Source: Butyricimonas virosa
GTDB taxonomy: Bacteria > Bacteroidota > Bacteroidia > Bacteroidales > Marinifilaceae
NCBI RefSeq assembly: GCF_025148635.1
Contig: NZ_CP102269.1
Coordinates: forward strand, 4,402,001-4,466,000
Length of the DNA: 64,000 bases
Direction: 5' to 3'
The notes beneath the pieces were generated by a model, which was not told where the DNA came from, made no database searches, and saw nothing but the letters and a program-made list of their open reading frames with translations. The translations under genes and the position numbers were made by a program. Shown one piece after another: positions 36,255-45,025 of this stretch. Position 1 is the stretch's first letter, and each line of letters starts with the position of its first letter.

Positions 36255-37108
36255 TCTGCACCTCCTGTTTCTGATGTTCCATGTCCGCTGATTTTCAACG
36301 AATCATATATTCGACGCACAACACCTCTAGCCGTGTCATCTCCTTTCTTATTACTGGAAATAAATTGATAAAGTTTCAATCCGGGCGTGTATAAAGTAAT
36401 CTTAAATTCATATTCCGTCCCTCTTTGCACGTATGTTCCCTGCATAACGACCCCGCTCAAACCACCCTCCTCCACGTAAGCAATATCATTTTTCAAATCG
36501 AATACCCCGGGTTGATTCTTCAACTGATTCAATCCCCCATTCACAGCACCCTCTAAATCAACCTGCCCAACTTCAGGAGTGTACTCGGTATATAAATACA
36601 TGAATTCCAATCCGTTTCCCTTATAACTAAAAGTTTGCATCTCTTTAACCAAAGGACGCACCTCCTCGGGCAATTTATTCATCACGTTCCCCACGGACTT
36701 CATTGCCTTGGGGGTCGCAAGAGACGCACCTCCCGCGTATGTCCCCGTGTACCATTGCTGCTCCAACACCGGAGTATCACCATCTCCATACAACTCGTCA
36801 TAACTATCCTTCATCCCCTTTATTACAAGCAAAATCATCAACATCACCAGTATTCCCCCTATTCCCCCGGCAATCACCCCCTTTTTATTCCCTCTCTTAC
36901 CGGTTGGTTTTATCGTATCTCCTTTCTTCACCTGTTCTTCTGTCAGGCATACCTCTCGCTGAAAGTCTTCAAACGACTTCTCCGGATGTTTCACTTTCCA
37001 ATCCTTGTAATTATCCTCCAGTTTCCGGTTACACAAACCACATACCACTAAGTACTCGGACTTCACCTCGTTCAGGTGATTACAGTGTTTACATTTCAAA
37101 TAATACAT
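36251..37108 (-). CDS. Zinc-ribbon, single-pass membrane protein of unknown function
   Basis: 285 residues. An N-terminal zinc ribbon (YYLKCKHCNHLNEVK and VCGLCNRKL, two CxxC pairs) is followed by a charged linker. One transmembrane helix lies at about residues 83-102 (GGIGGILVMLMILLVI), and the extracytoplasmic domain (about 180 residues) has a beta-rich pattern. No family name is recognised. It lies 3 bases after the methyltransferase gene and overlaps the M49 gene by 4 bases, so it is part of a tight operon. Confidence 0.75.
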   Translation of the reverse strand: MYYLKCKHCNHLNEVKSEYLVVCGLCNRKLEDNYKDWKVKHPEKSFEDFQREVCLTEEQVKKGDTIKPTGKRGNKKGVIAGGIGGILVMLMILLVIKGMKDSYDELYGDGDTPVLEQQWYTGTYAGGASLATPKAMKSVGNVMNKLPEEVRPLVKEMQTFSYKGNGLEFMYLYTEYTPEVGQVDLEGAVNGGLNQLKNQPGVFDLKNDIAYVEEGGLSGVVMQGTYVQRGTEYEFKITLYTPGLKLYQFISSNKKGDDTARGVVRRIYDSLKISGHGTSETGGAE

Positions 37109-37111
37109 CTC

Positions 37112-37786
37112 TCACTTGTTATGATTAAATCGTTCCAATATCTGAGCCGAAGCCTTAATCGAACGCTTGTACCAAGCAAACAAAACTTGATAGCGTTCCT
37201 CCTCCGGCAAATGCCAATCTATATCTGTCTGTCGCAAACGCTGTACCACGCTATACATTAATAAAGCAGCACACACACTCACGTTATAACTCTCCGTAAA
37301 ACCATACATGGGCACTTTCACGAACTCATCAGCCCTCGACAACACGTCATCCGACAACCCCGTCAACTCCGTCCCCATGAAAAAAGCCATCTTCCCCCTG
37401 TGAAGGTCAATATCATCAATAAAAGTATCTCGTTCATGTGGAGTTGTTGCCACGATCCGGTATCCCTGTGATTTCAACATCTCGATCGTCTCCACCGTGT
37501 TATTCTCTCTCTTCCGGTGCCGATGAACCGTCAACCAATCGGCAGCTCCCATCGAAATTTCGGAATTATCCGTGAAAGAATTCGTATTTTCAATTACATG
37601 TACATTTTGAATTCCAAAACAATCGCACGAACGCAACACTGCACTACAATTATGTTGCTGGTAAAAATCTTCGAGTACCATCGTGACATAACTTGTTCGT
37701 TCCGCAATTAACCGACGGAACAAGTCATTTTTATAGTCCGTCACAAACTCTCTAAGATACTCAACCTGTTCTTTTACAGTATGCAT
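37112..37786 (-). CDS. SpoU-family RNA 2-O-ribose methyltransferase (TrmH-like)
   Basis: 224 residues. The three SpoU motifs are present: VLEDFYQQHNCSAVLRSCDC with NxxA-type variation, IDLHRGKMAFFMGTELTGLS, and VKVPMYGFTESYNVSVCAAL, the knot and SAM-binding segment. Size and N-terminus fit tRNA Gm18 methyltransferase TrmH; the exact target is not proven. It is the first gene of the operon that continues with the zinc-ribbon protein, the M49 peptidase and the antiporter. Confidence 0.88.
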   Translation of the reverse strand: MHTVKEQVEYLREFVTDYKNDLFRRLIAERTSYVTMVLEDFYQQHNCSAVLRSCDCFGIQNVHVIENTNSFTDNSEISMGAADWLTVHRHRKRENNTVETIEMLKSQGYRIVATTPHERDTFIDDIDLHRGKMAFFMGTELTGLSDDVLSRADEFVKVPMYGFTESYNVSVCAALLMYSVVQRLRQTDIDWHLPEEERYQVLFAWYKRSIKASAQILERFNHNK

Positions 37787-37800
37787 AATGCTATTTTAAG

Positions 37801-37880
37801 GTGACTTCGTCACGTTAAAAGTTACAAGTTTGCAAGTTACAAGTTCATTTTTCTCCGTTTTTCGCAACTTGCAACTGAAA
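37801..37880. repeat. Dispersed intergenic repeat (hairpin plus GTTACAAGTT units)
   Basis: A short hairpin GTGAC-TTC-GTCAC is followed by GTTA and reiterated AAGTTACAAGTT / GCAAGTTACAAG / CAACTTGCAACT units. The same plan occurs at 39918-40015 and, inverted, at 57311-57375; a weaker copy is near 1682-1715. All are intergenic. Confidence 0.6.
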
Positions 37881-37902
37881 AACCTACAACTTGTCGATGA
37901 AC

Positions 37903-37934
37903 AAAAAAAGGGTGTCCTCAAAACACCCCCTTTT
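37903..37934 (-). terminator. Terminator of the HU gene
   Basis: On the minus strand AAAAGGGGGTGTT pairs with GACACCC and is followed by seven T's; it lies 18 bases after the HU stop. Confidence 0.75.
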
Positions 37935-37952
37935 AAATCTCTTAAATGGTAA

Positions 37953-38222
37953 TTATAGTTGGCCTTCTAATTCAGCACCAGCTTTAAATCTCACCACCTT
38001 CTTTGCCGGAATTTGGATTGTTTTCCCGGTTTGCGGATTTCTACCTGCTCTTGCGCTTCTTTCAGATACAGAAAAAGATCCGAAACCAACCAATGCTACT
38101 TTTTCATCTTTTTTCAAAGATTCTCCGATCGTAGCTACAAAAGCCTCTAATGCTTTTTTAGAATCTGCTTTTGTCAAACCAGCTTTTTCAGCAATTGCGT
38201 CAATTAATTGAGCTTTATTCAT
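37953..38222 (-). CDS. HU-family DNA-binding protein
   Basis: 89 residues, the standard HU length. MNKAQLIDAIAEKAGLTKAD is the dimerisation helix pair, VALVGFGSFSVSERSARAGR the saddle, and NPQTGKTIQIPAKKVVRFKA the DNA-binding arm. It is a nucleoid protein that bends and packages DNA. It has a full-consensus promoter upstream and an intrinsic terminator downstream, so it is a single-gene unit. Confidence 0.95.
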   Translation of the reverse strand: MNKAQLIDAIAEKAGLTKADSKKALEAFVATIGESLKKDEKVALVGFGSFSVSERSARAGRNPQTGKTIQIPAKKVVRFKAGAELEGQL

Positions 38223-38268
38223 AATAGACAGTTTTAGGATTAGAACTAATAAATTCTTTATACATTCG

Positions 38269-38299
38269 CAAATGTAGATATTTTCTTGATCAATGCAAA
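38269..38299 (-). promoter_or_regulatory. Full Bacteroidota promoter of the HU gene
   Basis: On the minus strand TTTG (38296-38299), exactly 19 bases, then TACATTTG (38269-38276). This is the complete -33/-7 consensus, 46 bases before the HU ATG. Confidence 0.75.
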
Positions 38300-38366
38300 T
38301 TTTTTATCAAAAAAACAAAGTCACTTTAACACATTCGGTTATAACCAATCAGGCCCTTCTTGTTTC

Positions 38367-39911
38367 TTAACAAATTGCCTCTGCACAGCCTTCTCCATCC
38401 ATCGCGGCCGAGACAATTCCCCCGGCATATCCGGCTCCTTCCCCGCAAGGGTATAACCCGACAATTTCAGGATGCACCATCTTTTCGGTCTCCCTCGGTA
38501 TTCTCAATGGAGAAGAAGTCCGGCTCTCCACGCCCAACAGAAGGGCATTCTCCGTGATGAACCCTCGGGCCTTTTTCCCAAATTGCTCCAACCCTCCACG
38601 AAGACGCTGGTAAACGACCTCGGGTAACCATTCTTGAAAAGAGGTTGCCTGTACTCCCGGTTTATAAGAACTTTTTGGTAAATTTTCACTTAAATGTCCT
38701 CTCAGAAAATGAGTTAATCGTTGAGCCGGAGCATACAAGTTCTTTCCACCCTGTTCCCAAGACGCCCGCTCTAAATCCTCTTGAAATTCCAATCCGGCAA
38801 ATAATCCCTTGTACCTCATCCCATTCAATTCACTCTCCCCGATCGAGGTTACCATAGCCGAATTTGCCCATGCCGTGTTTCTACCAGATGCAGACATACC
38901 ATTCACCACTTGTTGTTCGGGTCCCGTGCAAGCCGGAACGACCACTCCCCCGGGGCACATACAAAATGAGTATACCCCTCGCCCATCCATATTCGTCACG
39001 AAACTATACTCGGCAGCAGGTAGAAAATCTCCCCGCCCTTGCGGGTTATGGTACTGAATCCGGTCTATCAATTCTTGCGGATGTTCCAGTCGAAGCCCCA
39101 CGGCAAAATCCTTCGGTTGCATCAACACGGACCGAGCCTGTAACATCCGGTACACGTCACGTGCAGAATGCCCCGTGGCAAGAATAACGTGTTCTGCCCG
39201 AATCTCCTGATCACCCGTCACAACTCCTTTCACCCGGTTCTGCTCTATAATAATATCTCTCACCCGACTATTAAAACGTACTTCTCCACCATATTTTTCA
39301 ATGGTCTTACGCATATTCACAATTACTTGGGGTAATTTATCCGTACCGATATGCGGGTGTGCATCAATCAATATATTAGGATTCGCCCCGTGATAGACCA
39401 AGATTTCCAAAATACGATCCACGTTCCCCCGTTTCTTCGAGCGAGTAAACAATTTACCATCCGAGAACGTCCCGGCCCCTCCTTCCCCGAAACCGTAATT
39501 CGAATCTTCATTCGCCACCCCGGTTTTGTACAAACGATTCAGATCCTGTTTCCGCTCTTCCACGCATTTCCCTCTCTCCAAAACTATCGGTCTTTTCCCC
39601 AACTCTATCAAGCGTAAAGCCGCAAATAAACCGGCCGGTCCGGCACCCACCACGACAACCGTCCCGGCAGACGAAACATCCCGGTATTGGGGTACAAATA
39701 CTCGTTCTTTCTGTTCCACCCGATCCAGATGAACACCAACTTTCAGTTGAATAACAACCCTGCGTTGACGGGCATCTATCGATTTTCGCAAAATCTCCAC
39801 ATGCACGATTCTCTCCTGATCTACGTGCAACATCCTTGCCAACAGCTCATTGACAATCTCCCGATCATGTGCCTCTTCCGGCGTAATCCTCAATTCTATC
39901 TCTTTATACAT
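38367..39911 (-). CDS. FAD-dependent NAD(P)-type oxidoreductase
   Basis: 514 residues. An N-terminal domain of about 80 residues (MYKEIELRITPEEAHDREIV) precedes a Rossmann FAD-binding motif, VVVVGAGPAGLFAALRLIEL, then PIVLERG. The NAD-type segment EHVILATGHSARDVYRML and the C-terminal GLYPCGEGAGYAGGIVSAAM complete the layout of uncharacterised FAD-dependent dehydrogenases found across bacteria. The substrate is unknown. It is monocistronic, with a dispersed repeat immediately upstream. Confidence 0.88.
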   Translation of the reverse strand: MYKEIELRITPEEAHDREIVNELLARMLHVDQERIVHVEILRKSIDARQRRVVIQLKVGVHLDRVEQKERVFVPQYRDVSSAGTVVVVGAGPAGLFAALRLIELGKRPIVLERGKCVEERKQDLNRLYKTGVANEDSNYGFGEGGAGTFSDGKLFTRSKKRGNVDRILEILVYHGANPNILIDAHPHIGTDKLPQVIVNMRKTIEKYGGEVRFNSRVRDIIIEQNRVKGVVTGDQEIRAEHVILATGHSARDVYRMLQARSVLMQPKDFAVGLRLEHPQELIDRIQYHNPQGRGDFLPAAEYSFVTNMDGRGVYSFCMCPGGVVVPACTGPEQQVVNGMSASGRNTAWANSAMVTSIGESELNGMRYKGLFAGLEFQEDLERASWEQGGKNLYAPAQRLTHFLRGHLSENLPKSSYKPGVQATSFQEWLPEVVYQRLRGGLEQFGKKARGFITENALLLGVESRTSSPLRIPRETEKMVHPEIVGLYPCGEGAGYAGGIVSAAMDGEGCAEAIC

Positions 39912-39917
39912 AATATG

Positions 39918-40015
39918 GTGGCTTTGCCACGTTACTGGTTACAGGTTACAAGTTACAAGCTCAAAAGCTATTCGTCCGGAAACAAACCTGCAAGTTGCAA
40001 CCTGTAACTTGAAAC
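39918..40015. repeat. Dispersed intergenic repeat (second copy)
   Basis: Hairpin GTGGC-TTT-GCCAC, then GTTACTGGTTACAGG and further TTACAAG units; the far end GCAACCTGTAACTTG is partly complementary to the start, so the whole element can fold. It lies between the FAD oxidoreductase start and the SDR gene. Confidence 0.6.
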
Positions 40016-40081
40016 TATTATTTCGTGCGAAAATAAGAAAAAAATCATACCTTCGCACGACAGATTTAAACAATAATTACA

Positions 40082-40837
40082 ATGAACAAGATAGCATTAA
40101 TCACAGGGGCCACTTCCGGTATCGGAAAGGCTACAGCAACCAAGTTGGCCGAAATCGGATATAACATCATCATCACCGGACGCCGGGGCGACCGTCTAGC
40201 TGCACTGGAAGATGAATTAAAGGCAAAAGGCATTAAAGTATTGGCTCTTCAATTCGATGTTCGTAACCAAGAGGAAGTTCACAACGCAATCAGCAACCTA
40301 CCGACAGAGTGGAAAAATATAGATATTCTAGTCAATAATGCAGGTCTTGCCGTGGGAACTTCTCCTATTCAAGATGGGATTTTGGATGATTGGGAACGCA
40401 TGATCGACACCAATGTGAAAGGCCTTCTTTACATCACCCATGAAGTAGCCCCTTTGATGATCAAAAATGAAAAAGGACATATCGTCAACATCGCCTCCGT
40501 GGCAGGCAAGGAAGTTTATCCTGGTGGGAATGTATACTGTGCCACCAAACACGCCGTGGATGCCCTTTCTAAAGCCATGCGCATCGATATGTTGAAACAC
40601 AACATCAAGGTAACCAACATCGCTCCGGGAATGGTCGAAACCGAATTCTCCGTAGTGCGTTACAAAGGTGACCAACAAGCCGCAGACAACGTGTACAAGG
40701 GTGTTACCCCTCTCACGGGAGAAGACATCGCCGACACGATCGTGTTTACCGTGACACGCCCGGCTCATATCTGCTTGAACGACATCCAAATTATGCCTAC
40801 CGCTCAGGCTAGTTCCAGAGACGTGAACAGGAAATAA
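40082..40837 (+). CDS. Short-chain dehydrogenase/reductase (YdfG-like)
   Basis: 251 residues. ALITGATSGIGKATA is the cofactor-binding glycine motif, DILVNNAGLAVG the structural NNAG, HIVNIASVAGKEVYPGGNVY contains the catalytic serine, and YCATKHAVDAL the catalytic Tyr and Lys. The C-terminus (ITNIAPGMVETEFS-type) resembles the 3-hydroxy acid dehydrogenase group YdfG. The likely cofactor is NADP. A near-consensus TACCTTCG box lies at 40048-40055. Confidence 0.92.
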   Translation: MNKIALITGATSGIGKATATKLAEIGYNIIITGRRGDRLAALEDELKAKGIKVLALQFDVRNQEEVHNAISNLPTEWKNIDILVNNAGLAVGTSPIQDGILDDWERMIDTNVKGLLYITHEVAPLMIKNEKGHIVNIASVAGKEVYPGGNVYCATKHAVDALSKAMRIDMLKHNIKVTNIAPGMVETEFSVVRYKGDQQAADNVYKGVTPLTGEDIADTIVFTVTRPAHICLNDIQIMPTAQASSRDVNRK

Positions 40838-40869
40838 TAGAAGTATTCATAAAATATTCATTGAAGGAA

Positions 40870-40924
40870 ATGCACTCTCATAGTGCAAAATTCAGATAAA
40901 AATGCACTCTCGCAGTGCATTTTT
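40870..40924. repeat. Twin TGCACT...AGTGCA hairpins
   Basis: TGCACT-CTCAT-AGTGCA near 40871-40887 and TGCACT-CTCGC-AGTGCA within 40898-40924, the second flanked by AAAAA and TTTTT. They lie between the SDR stop and the promoter box of the NigD-like gene and may be tandem terminators or a paired operator. Confidence 0.6.
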
Positions 40925-40926
40925 GC

Positions 40927-40934
40927 TATATTTG
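40927..40934 (+). promoter_or_regulatory. -7 box for the NigD-like gene
   Basis: TATATTTG, 21 bases before the ATG at 40956; the region where a -33 element would lie is occupied by the second TGCACT hairpin. Confidence 0.5.
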
Positions 40935-40955
40935 CTGTATTATAATCAATTATGT

Positions 40956-41678
40956 ATGAATAAGAATTTACCAGTAATCATTACCCTATTTATATGCCTA
41001 ATAATAGGCTCTAGTTGCAATGACAACAAAGATGACGGCTCAAGAGGCTTTATGAGTACTGCCACAATTATCGGGGACACAACAAACGGTTTCTATTGCT
41101 ACCTGGATGGTGGGGGACTGGTAATCTCATATGACAAAAATCTCGCTGATGCGGAAAGAGGTTATTTCAGCTTTTATTATAACGAGGAAGACTGGGAAAC
41201 CTCCACGAACGGTGAAAAGTTTATCAACAATGCCCATGTCGTCACGTGGTCAAAATACGAGGTAATTCACCCGATTAGCCAAGAGGAAGCTAATGACACA
41301 AACGTTGCCGAGAATTGTCAATTACCCTCATTATTGGGTATAGGCTATGGCTACCGTGGTTATTTCGATCTACATGCAGGTTTTTCCACATTTAACTCGA
41401 TAACCGGAGAGAAAATTCAAGGTAAAATCAGTTTAGTATATGATCCTCAAGAACAAACTCAGGATTCACTGAAATTACAACTTTACTACAACCCGAATAC
41501 TCCCGATGATTGGTCAAAAACTCAGACCGACTACGAAACCGTTTCATGTGATATTTCATCACTTGTAAACCTTCAGCAATGGAAAGATTCGGTAACTATT
41601 GTCGTAAAATCCGGAGACAAAGAAAAACATCACACCAAGATCAGCAAAAATGATTTCCTAAAACCCGGCAAGCATTAA
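40956..41678 (+). CDS. NigD-like lipoprotein
   Basis: 240 residues from ATG 40956, where the lipoprotein signal starts (MNKNLPVIITLFICLIIGSSC). An N-terminal strand pattern (MSTATIIGDTTNGFYCYLDG) and the later beta-rich domain (KISLVYDPQEQTQDSLKLQL) fit the NigD-like family of Bacteroidota lipoproteins, of unknown function. It converges with pbpC with almost no gap. A longer start at 40902 lies inside the promoter region and is rejected. Confidence 0.75.
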   Translation: MNKNLPVIITLFICLIIGSSCNDNKDDGSRGFMSTATIIGDTTNGFYCYLDGGGLVISYDKNLADAERGYFSFYYNEEDWETSTNGEKFINNAHVVTWSKYEVIHPISQEEANDTNVAENCQLPSLLGIGYGYRGYFDLHAGFSTFNSITGEKIQGKISLVYDPQEQTQDSLKLQLYYNPNTPDDWSKTQTDYETVSCDISSLVNLQQWKDSVTIVVKSGDKEKHHTKISKNDFLKPGKH

Positions 41679-41679
41679 C

Positions 41680-44058
41680 TCATTTATAATCCTTTTCCCC
41701 ATCCACGACAACAAAACTCTGCCGTAGCGAATTCCCCTTCGCATCCACGAGATAAAGCGTATGTCGTCCGGGGGCTACGTTCACCTCTAATTGGTGATGA
41801 TAACGGGTTGTTCCCAGAAATTGATCGTCAATATGCCAGTACACCAACGTGGAAGGCTCTCGATGAGCCATTTCAAACACAACACCACGTACCACTCCCC
41901 CTAAATCTTTGGGAATAAACACCCGCAATCCTCGCTGCGGGTAAATCATTTCCATCACATCATCCTGCCCCCGCTGGCAATCGACACGATAAGGCGGCAA
42001 TTTCTTGTAATCCGAATGTGTGCGGGCATAATACCACTCCTGCACGGGAGACAGCACGAACCAAGGTTCTATCCTCATGCGTGATACGGATTCACATTCC
42101 GAATCCACCCGAAATTTACCCGTCCGGTCAAGATTCACTAATCGATGGTAAGGACAAACCTCTGTTTTTTCCCCGGATCGAGCCACGTAAATAGTATCCG
42201 TCTCCGGACATATAGAAGATGCCCGATACCCACTCTTACGACAAACGGCAACCGCAGATAACTCCTCCTTCGGCATGTAAAAACGGGCATCTGTCCTCAC
42301 CAAAGAGGCCACCTCAAACAAAATCGGAGCCGCAGCCCGTACCCCGATCAGTCCGGGACGTCCCTCGCCATCCGCATTACCAACCCACACCCCGATCACG
42401 TATTCCGGATTCACCCCTACCGCCCAAGCATCCCGGAAGCCAAAACTCGTTCCCGTCTTCCAGGAAAGATTCATCGAAGAAGCAAAATTCTTCCATCCCG
42501 ACTCCAGGTCCGGCCGTTCCACGTCCTGCAAAGCTTTGAGAGTAAGCCATACTGCGGCAGCGTTAACCACGTTATTCTGCACCACGACACTATCCACCTG
42601 TTCATCCGTCCAAAGTCGTAAACGTCGAAACTCGTGGTTAAAACTAGTCCCGTCACACTCGGTATATTGCCTCAAAATTGAAGCCATCCCCCCGTACATA
42701 TTGCACAAATCCCACAACTTACACTCGGCTCCTCCCAAAATCAAACTTAACCCGTAATTCTCCGCCTTCCGATTTAATGTCGTGATCCCCATCTTTTTCA
42801 AATCATCATAGAAATGCTCCACCCCGTACTCCCGCAACAAGCGCACGAAAGGAATATTCAGAGACATTGACAACGCCTTATCGGCAGGGACAATCCCTTG
42901 GAAATCCTTGTTAAAATTCGAGGGGACATATCCCCCGAAACGGGACGGCACGTCCGACACGATCGTCCCCGGCAAGATATACCCGGATTGCTGCATCAAT
43001 GCGTACAAAGCTGGTTTCAAAATACTCCCCGAACTACGATTCGAAGTGATAATATCCACTTGATTGCCCCCGTCATCACGCACCTTTGGCCCGTTTCCCA
43101 CATAAGCCCGTACTTGCCCGGTCGGGATATGCGCTACCAACACGGCAGCATTATAGATATGATTGTGTTTCAACACATCAATATGCCGCCTCACAATCCC
43201 ATTCACCTGCTCCTGCAACCGGGAATCAATAAACGTCTGGCTGATCTCTCCACGACGCTGCCCGTAAGCTCTTGCCAGCAAATGAGGTGCGATACACTCC
43301 GGACTATACACCTGTTCCGGTAAAGGTTCCGCCATCGCCATTTCCAGATCCCCTTGCTCAAAATATCCCTGTTCATAAAGTTCACACAACAGAGCATCCC
43401 GCTTTCCTTTCAGACCGGGCATATTCTTTCCCGGGTACATCAAAGCCGGGGCATTGGGCAACACGGCAAGCAATGCCGCCTCGGCCCAGCTCAATTCATC
43501 CGGCTGACGATTAAAATACTTTAGTGATGCAGCCTGTATTCCCACGATATTCCCACCAAAGGGGGCGTGGTCCACGTACATATTCAGAATCTCCCATTTC
43601 GTGTAACTCTGTTCCAGACGAATCGCCAGCAACATTTCCAATATCTTCTCCGGAATCGTCCGGGGCGGGTTGTCACGTGACAGCCGAATTACCTGCATCG
43701 TCAACGTACTCCCGCCACTCACGACCGAACCACTCCGCACGTTCAACCACAACGCCCGTCCTATCGCCAACGGGTCCACCCCGGAGTGAGTCAAAAACCG
43801 CTTATCCTCGAAACATAGTAAAGCGGCCATATACTTCATGGAAAGGCGCCCCCTGCCCGACACCCGGTACTGCCCGTCACTCGCTACCGTCATACCCATA
43901 ATCTCCCCCTCCTTATCCAAAATCACCGTGGAATAAGGTACAGTAAACAACGGGGTTGATAGAAAATACCACCACCCAATCACCAAAGCGAGTAACACAC
44001 TTCCCCCGAACCCTAACCTAAGGATCGGTCTTCGCATAGTTTCTCGCCTGACACGCAT
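41680..44058 (-). CDS. pbpC: Penicillin-binding protein 1C
   Basis: 792 residues. A membrane anchor (residues about 14-33) is followed by a GT51 glycosyltransferase with CFEDKRFLTHSGVDPLAIGR and SGGSTLTMQVIRLS. The transpeptidase domain has the active-site serine in RSSGSILKPALYA (SxxK) and KTGTSFGFRDAW. A C-terminal PBP1C (BiPBP_C) domain covers about residues 690-790. It builds or repairs peptidoglycan in the periplasm. It is the last gene of the lptF/G-fmt-pbpC unit, 10 bases after fmt. The ATG may instead be at 44037 (MRRPILRLG). Confidence 0.93.
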   Translation of the reverse strand: MRVRRETMRRPILRLGFGGSVLLALVIGWWYFLSTPLFTVPYSTVILDKEGEIMGMTVASDGQYRVSGRGRLSMKYMAALLCFEDKRFLTHSGVDPLAIGRALWLNVRSGSVVSGGSTLTMQVIRLSRDNPPRTIPEKILEMLLAIRLEQSYTKWEILNMYVDHAPFGGNIVGIQAASLKYFNRQPDELSWAEAALLAVLPNAPALMYPGKNMPGLKGKRDALLCELYEQGYFEQGDLEMAMAEPLPEQVYSPECIAPHLLARAYGQRRGEISQTFIDSRLQEQVNGIVRRHIDVLKHNHIYNAAVLVAHIPTGQVRAYVGNGPKVRDDGGNQVDIITSNRSSGSILKPALYALMQQSGYILPGTIVSDVPSRFGGYVPSNFNKDFQGIVPADKALSMSLNIPFVRLLREYGVEHFYDDLKKMGITTLNRKAENYGLSLILGGAECKLWDLCNMYGGMASILRQYTECDGTSFNHEFRRLRLWTDEQVDSVVVQNNVVNAAAVWLTLKALQDVERPDLESGWKNFASSMNLSWKTGTSFGFRDAWAVGVNPEYVIGVWVGNADGEGRPGLIGVRAAAPILFEVASLVRTDARFYMPKEELSAVAVCRKSGYRASSICPETDTIYVARSGEKTEVCPYHRLVNLDRTGKFRVDSECESVSRMRIEPWFVLSPVQEWYYARTHSDYKKLPPYRVDCQRGQDDVMEMIYPQRGLRVFIPKDLGGVVRGVVFEMAHREPSTLVYWHIDDQFLGTTRYHHQLEVNVAPGRHTLYLVDAKGNSLRQSFVVVDGEKDYK

Positions 44059-44068
44059 AGTAAATTGA

Positions 44069-45025
44069 TTACAAAGAGTAATCCTCTATATGAAATCCCC
44101 GCAAGAACTCTTCCGTCTTCATCCGCTTTTTCCCGGACAACTGCAACTCTTTTATCCGAATGACTCCCCCCTCTACCAACACGTCCAGGTAAGTTTTATT
44201 ATCCGTTGATAAACCAACGTCTTTCCCATGATCTTTCACGATTCGCTCTGTCTCAAAAATTTTCAACGACACGACTTCCCCGTTCTTCTTGTTTCGAAAC
44301 TCGGTCCACGCCGTCGGAAAAGGTGAAAGTCCTCGTATATGATTAAAAATAGCGTCCACCCCAAGTGTCCAATCCACCTTCATATCCTCCTTGAATATTT
44401 TAGGCGCATGTTTCGGTTCACGCCCGGCCAGCAACCCTACCTGATCCAGCAACGGGTAATCCCCGGCAGCTATGGCTTCCACCGTCTTTACCAGCAAATC
44501 GGCACCCGTGTACATCAATTGATCGTGCAACTCCCCGGCCGTCATGTTCGGCTCAATCTCCACCCGCTCTTGGAAAATCAAATTCCCGGTATCAATCTCG
44601 TGTTTCAAAAGAAAAGTCGTCACCCCGCTACAAGTCTCCCCGTTCATTACTGCCCAGTTTATCGGGGCCGCTCCCCGGTAATCCGGCAACAGAGAAGCGT
44701 GCAAATTAACCGTTCCCAACGGGGGCATATTCCAAACCACCTCCGGCAACATCTTGAATGCCACCACGAGCTGCAAATCCGCTTGAAAAGCCCTCAACTC
44801 CTCTAAAAACCGTTCATCCCGGAAACGCTCCGGCTGCAACACGGGAATCCCCTTCTCCACGGCAAACTTCTTCACGGGAGACTCTTGAATCTTTTGTCCC
44901 CTCCCCGCCGGTTTATCCGGATTGGTCACGACAGCCACGACCTTGTGTCCGGCCTCCAGCAACTTCTGTAACGGATACACCGCAAAATCCGGTGTTCCCA
45001 TATACACGATTCTCAATTCACGCAT
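44069..45025 (-). CDS. fmt: Methionyl-tRNA formyltransferase
   Basis: 318 residues from ATG 45025 (MRELRIVYMGTPDFAVYPLQ), the conserved family start; a longer reading to 45085 has no similarity. The catalytic loop is NLHASLLPDYRGAAPINWAV with the HxSLLP histidine, and GVTTFLLKHEIDTGNLIFQ follows. The C-terminal OB-like domain ends FHIEDY. It formylates Met-tRNAi with 10-formyl-THF. It overlaps the end of the LptF/G-type gene by 8 bases. Confidence 0.95.
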   Translation of the reverse strand: MRELRIVYMGTPDFAVYPLQKLLEAGHKVVAVVTNPDKPAGRGQKIQESPVKKFAVEKGIPVLQPERFRDERFLEELRAFQADLQLVVAFKMLPEVVWNMPPLGTVNLHASLLPDYRGAAPINWAVMNGETCSGVTTFLLKHEIDTGNLIFQERVEIEPNMTAGELHDQLMYTGADLLVKTVEAIAAGDYPLLDQVGLLAGREPKHAPKIFKEDMKVDWTLGVDAIFNHIRGLSPFPTAWTEFRNKKNGEVVSLKIFETERIVKDHGKDVGLSTDNKTYLDVLVEGGVIRIKELQLSGKKRMKTEEFLRGFHIEDYSL

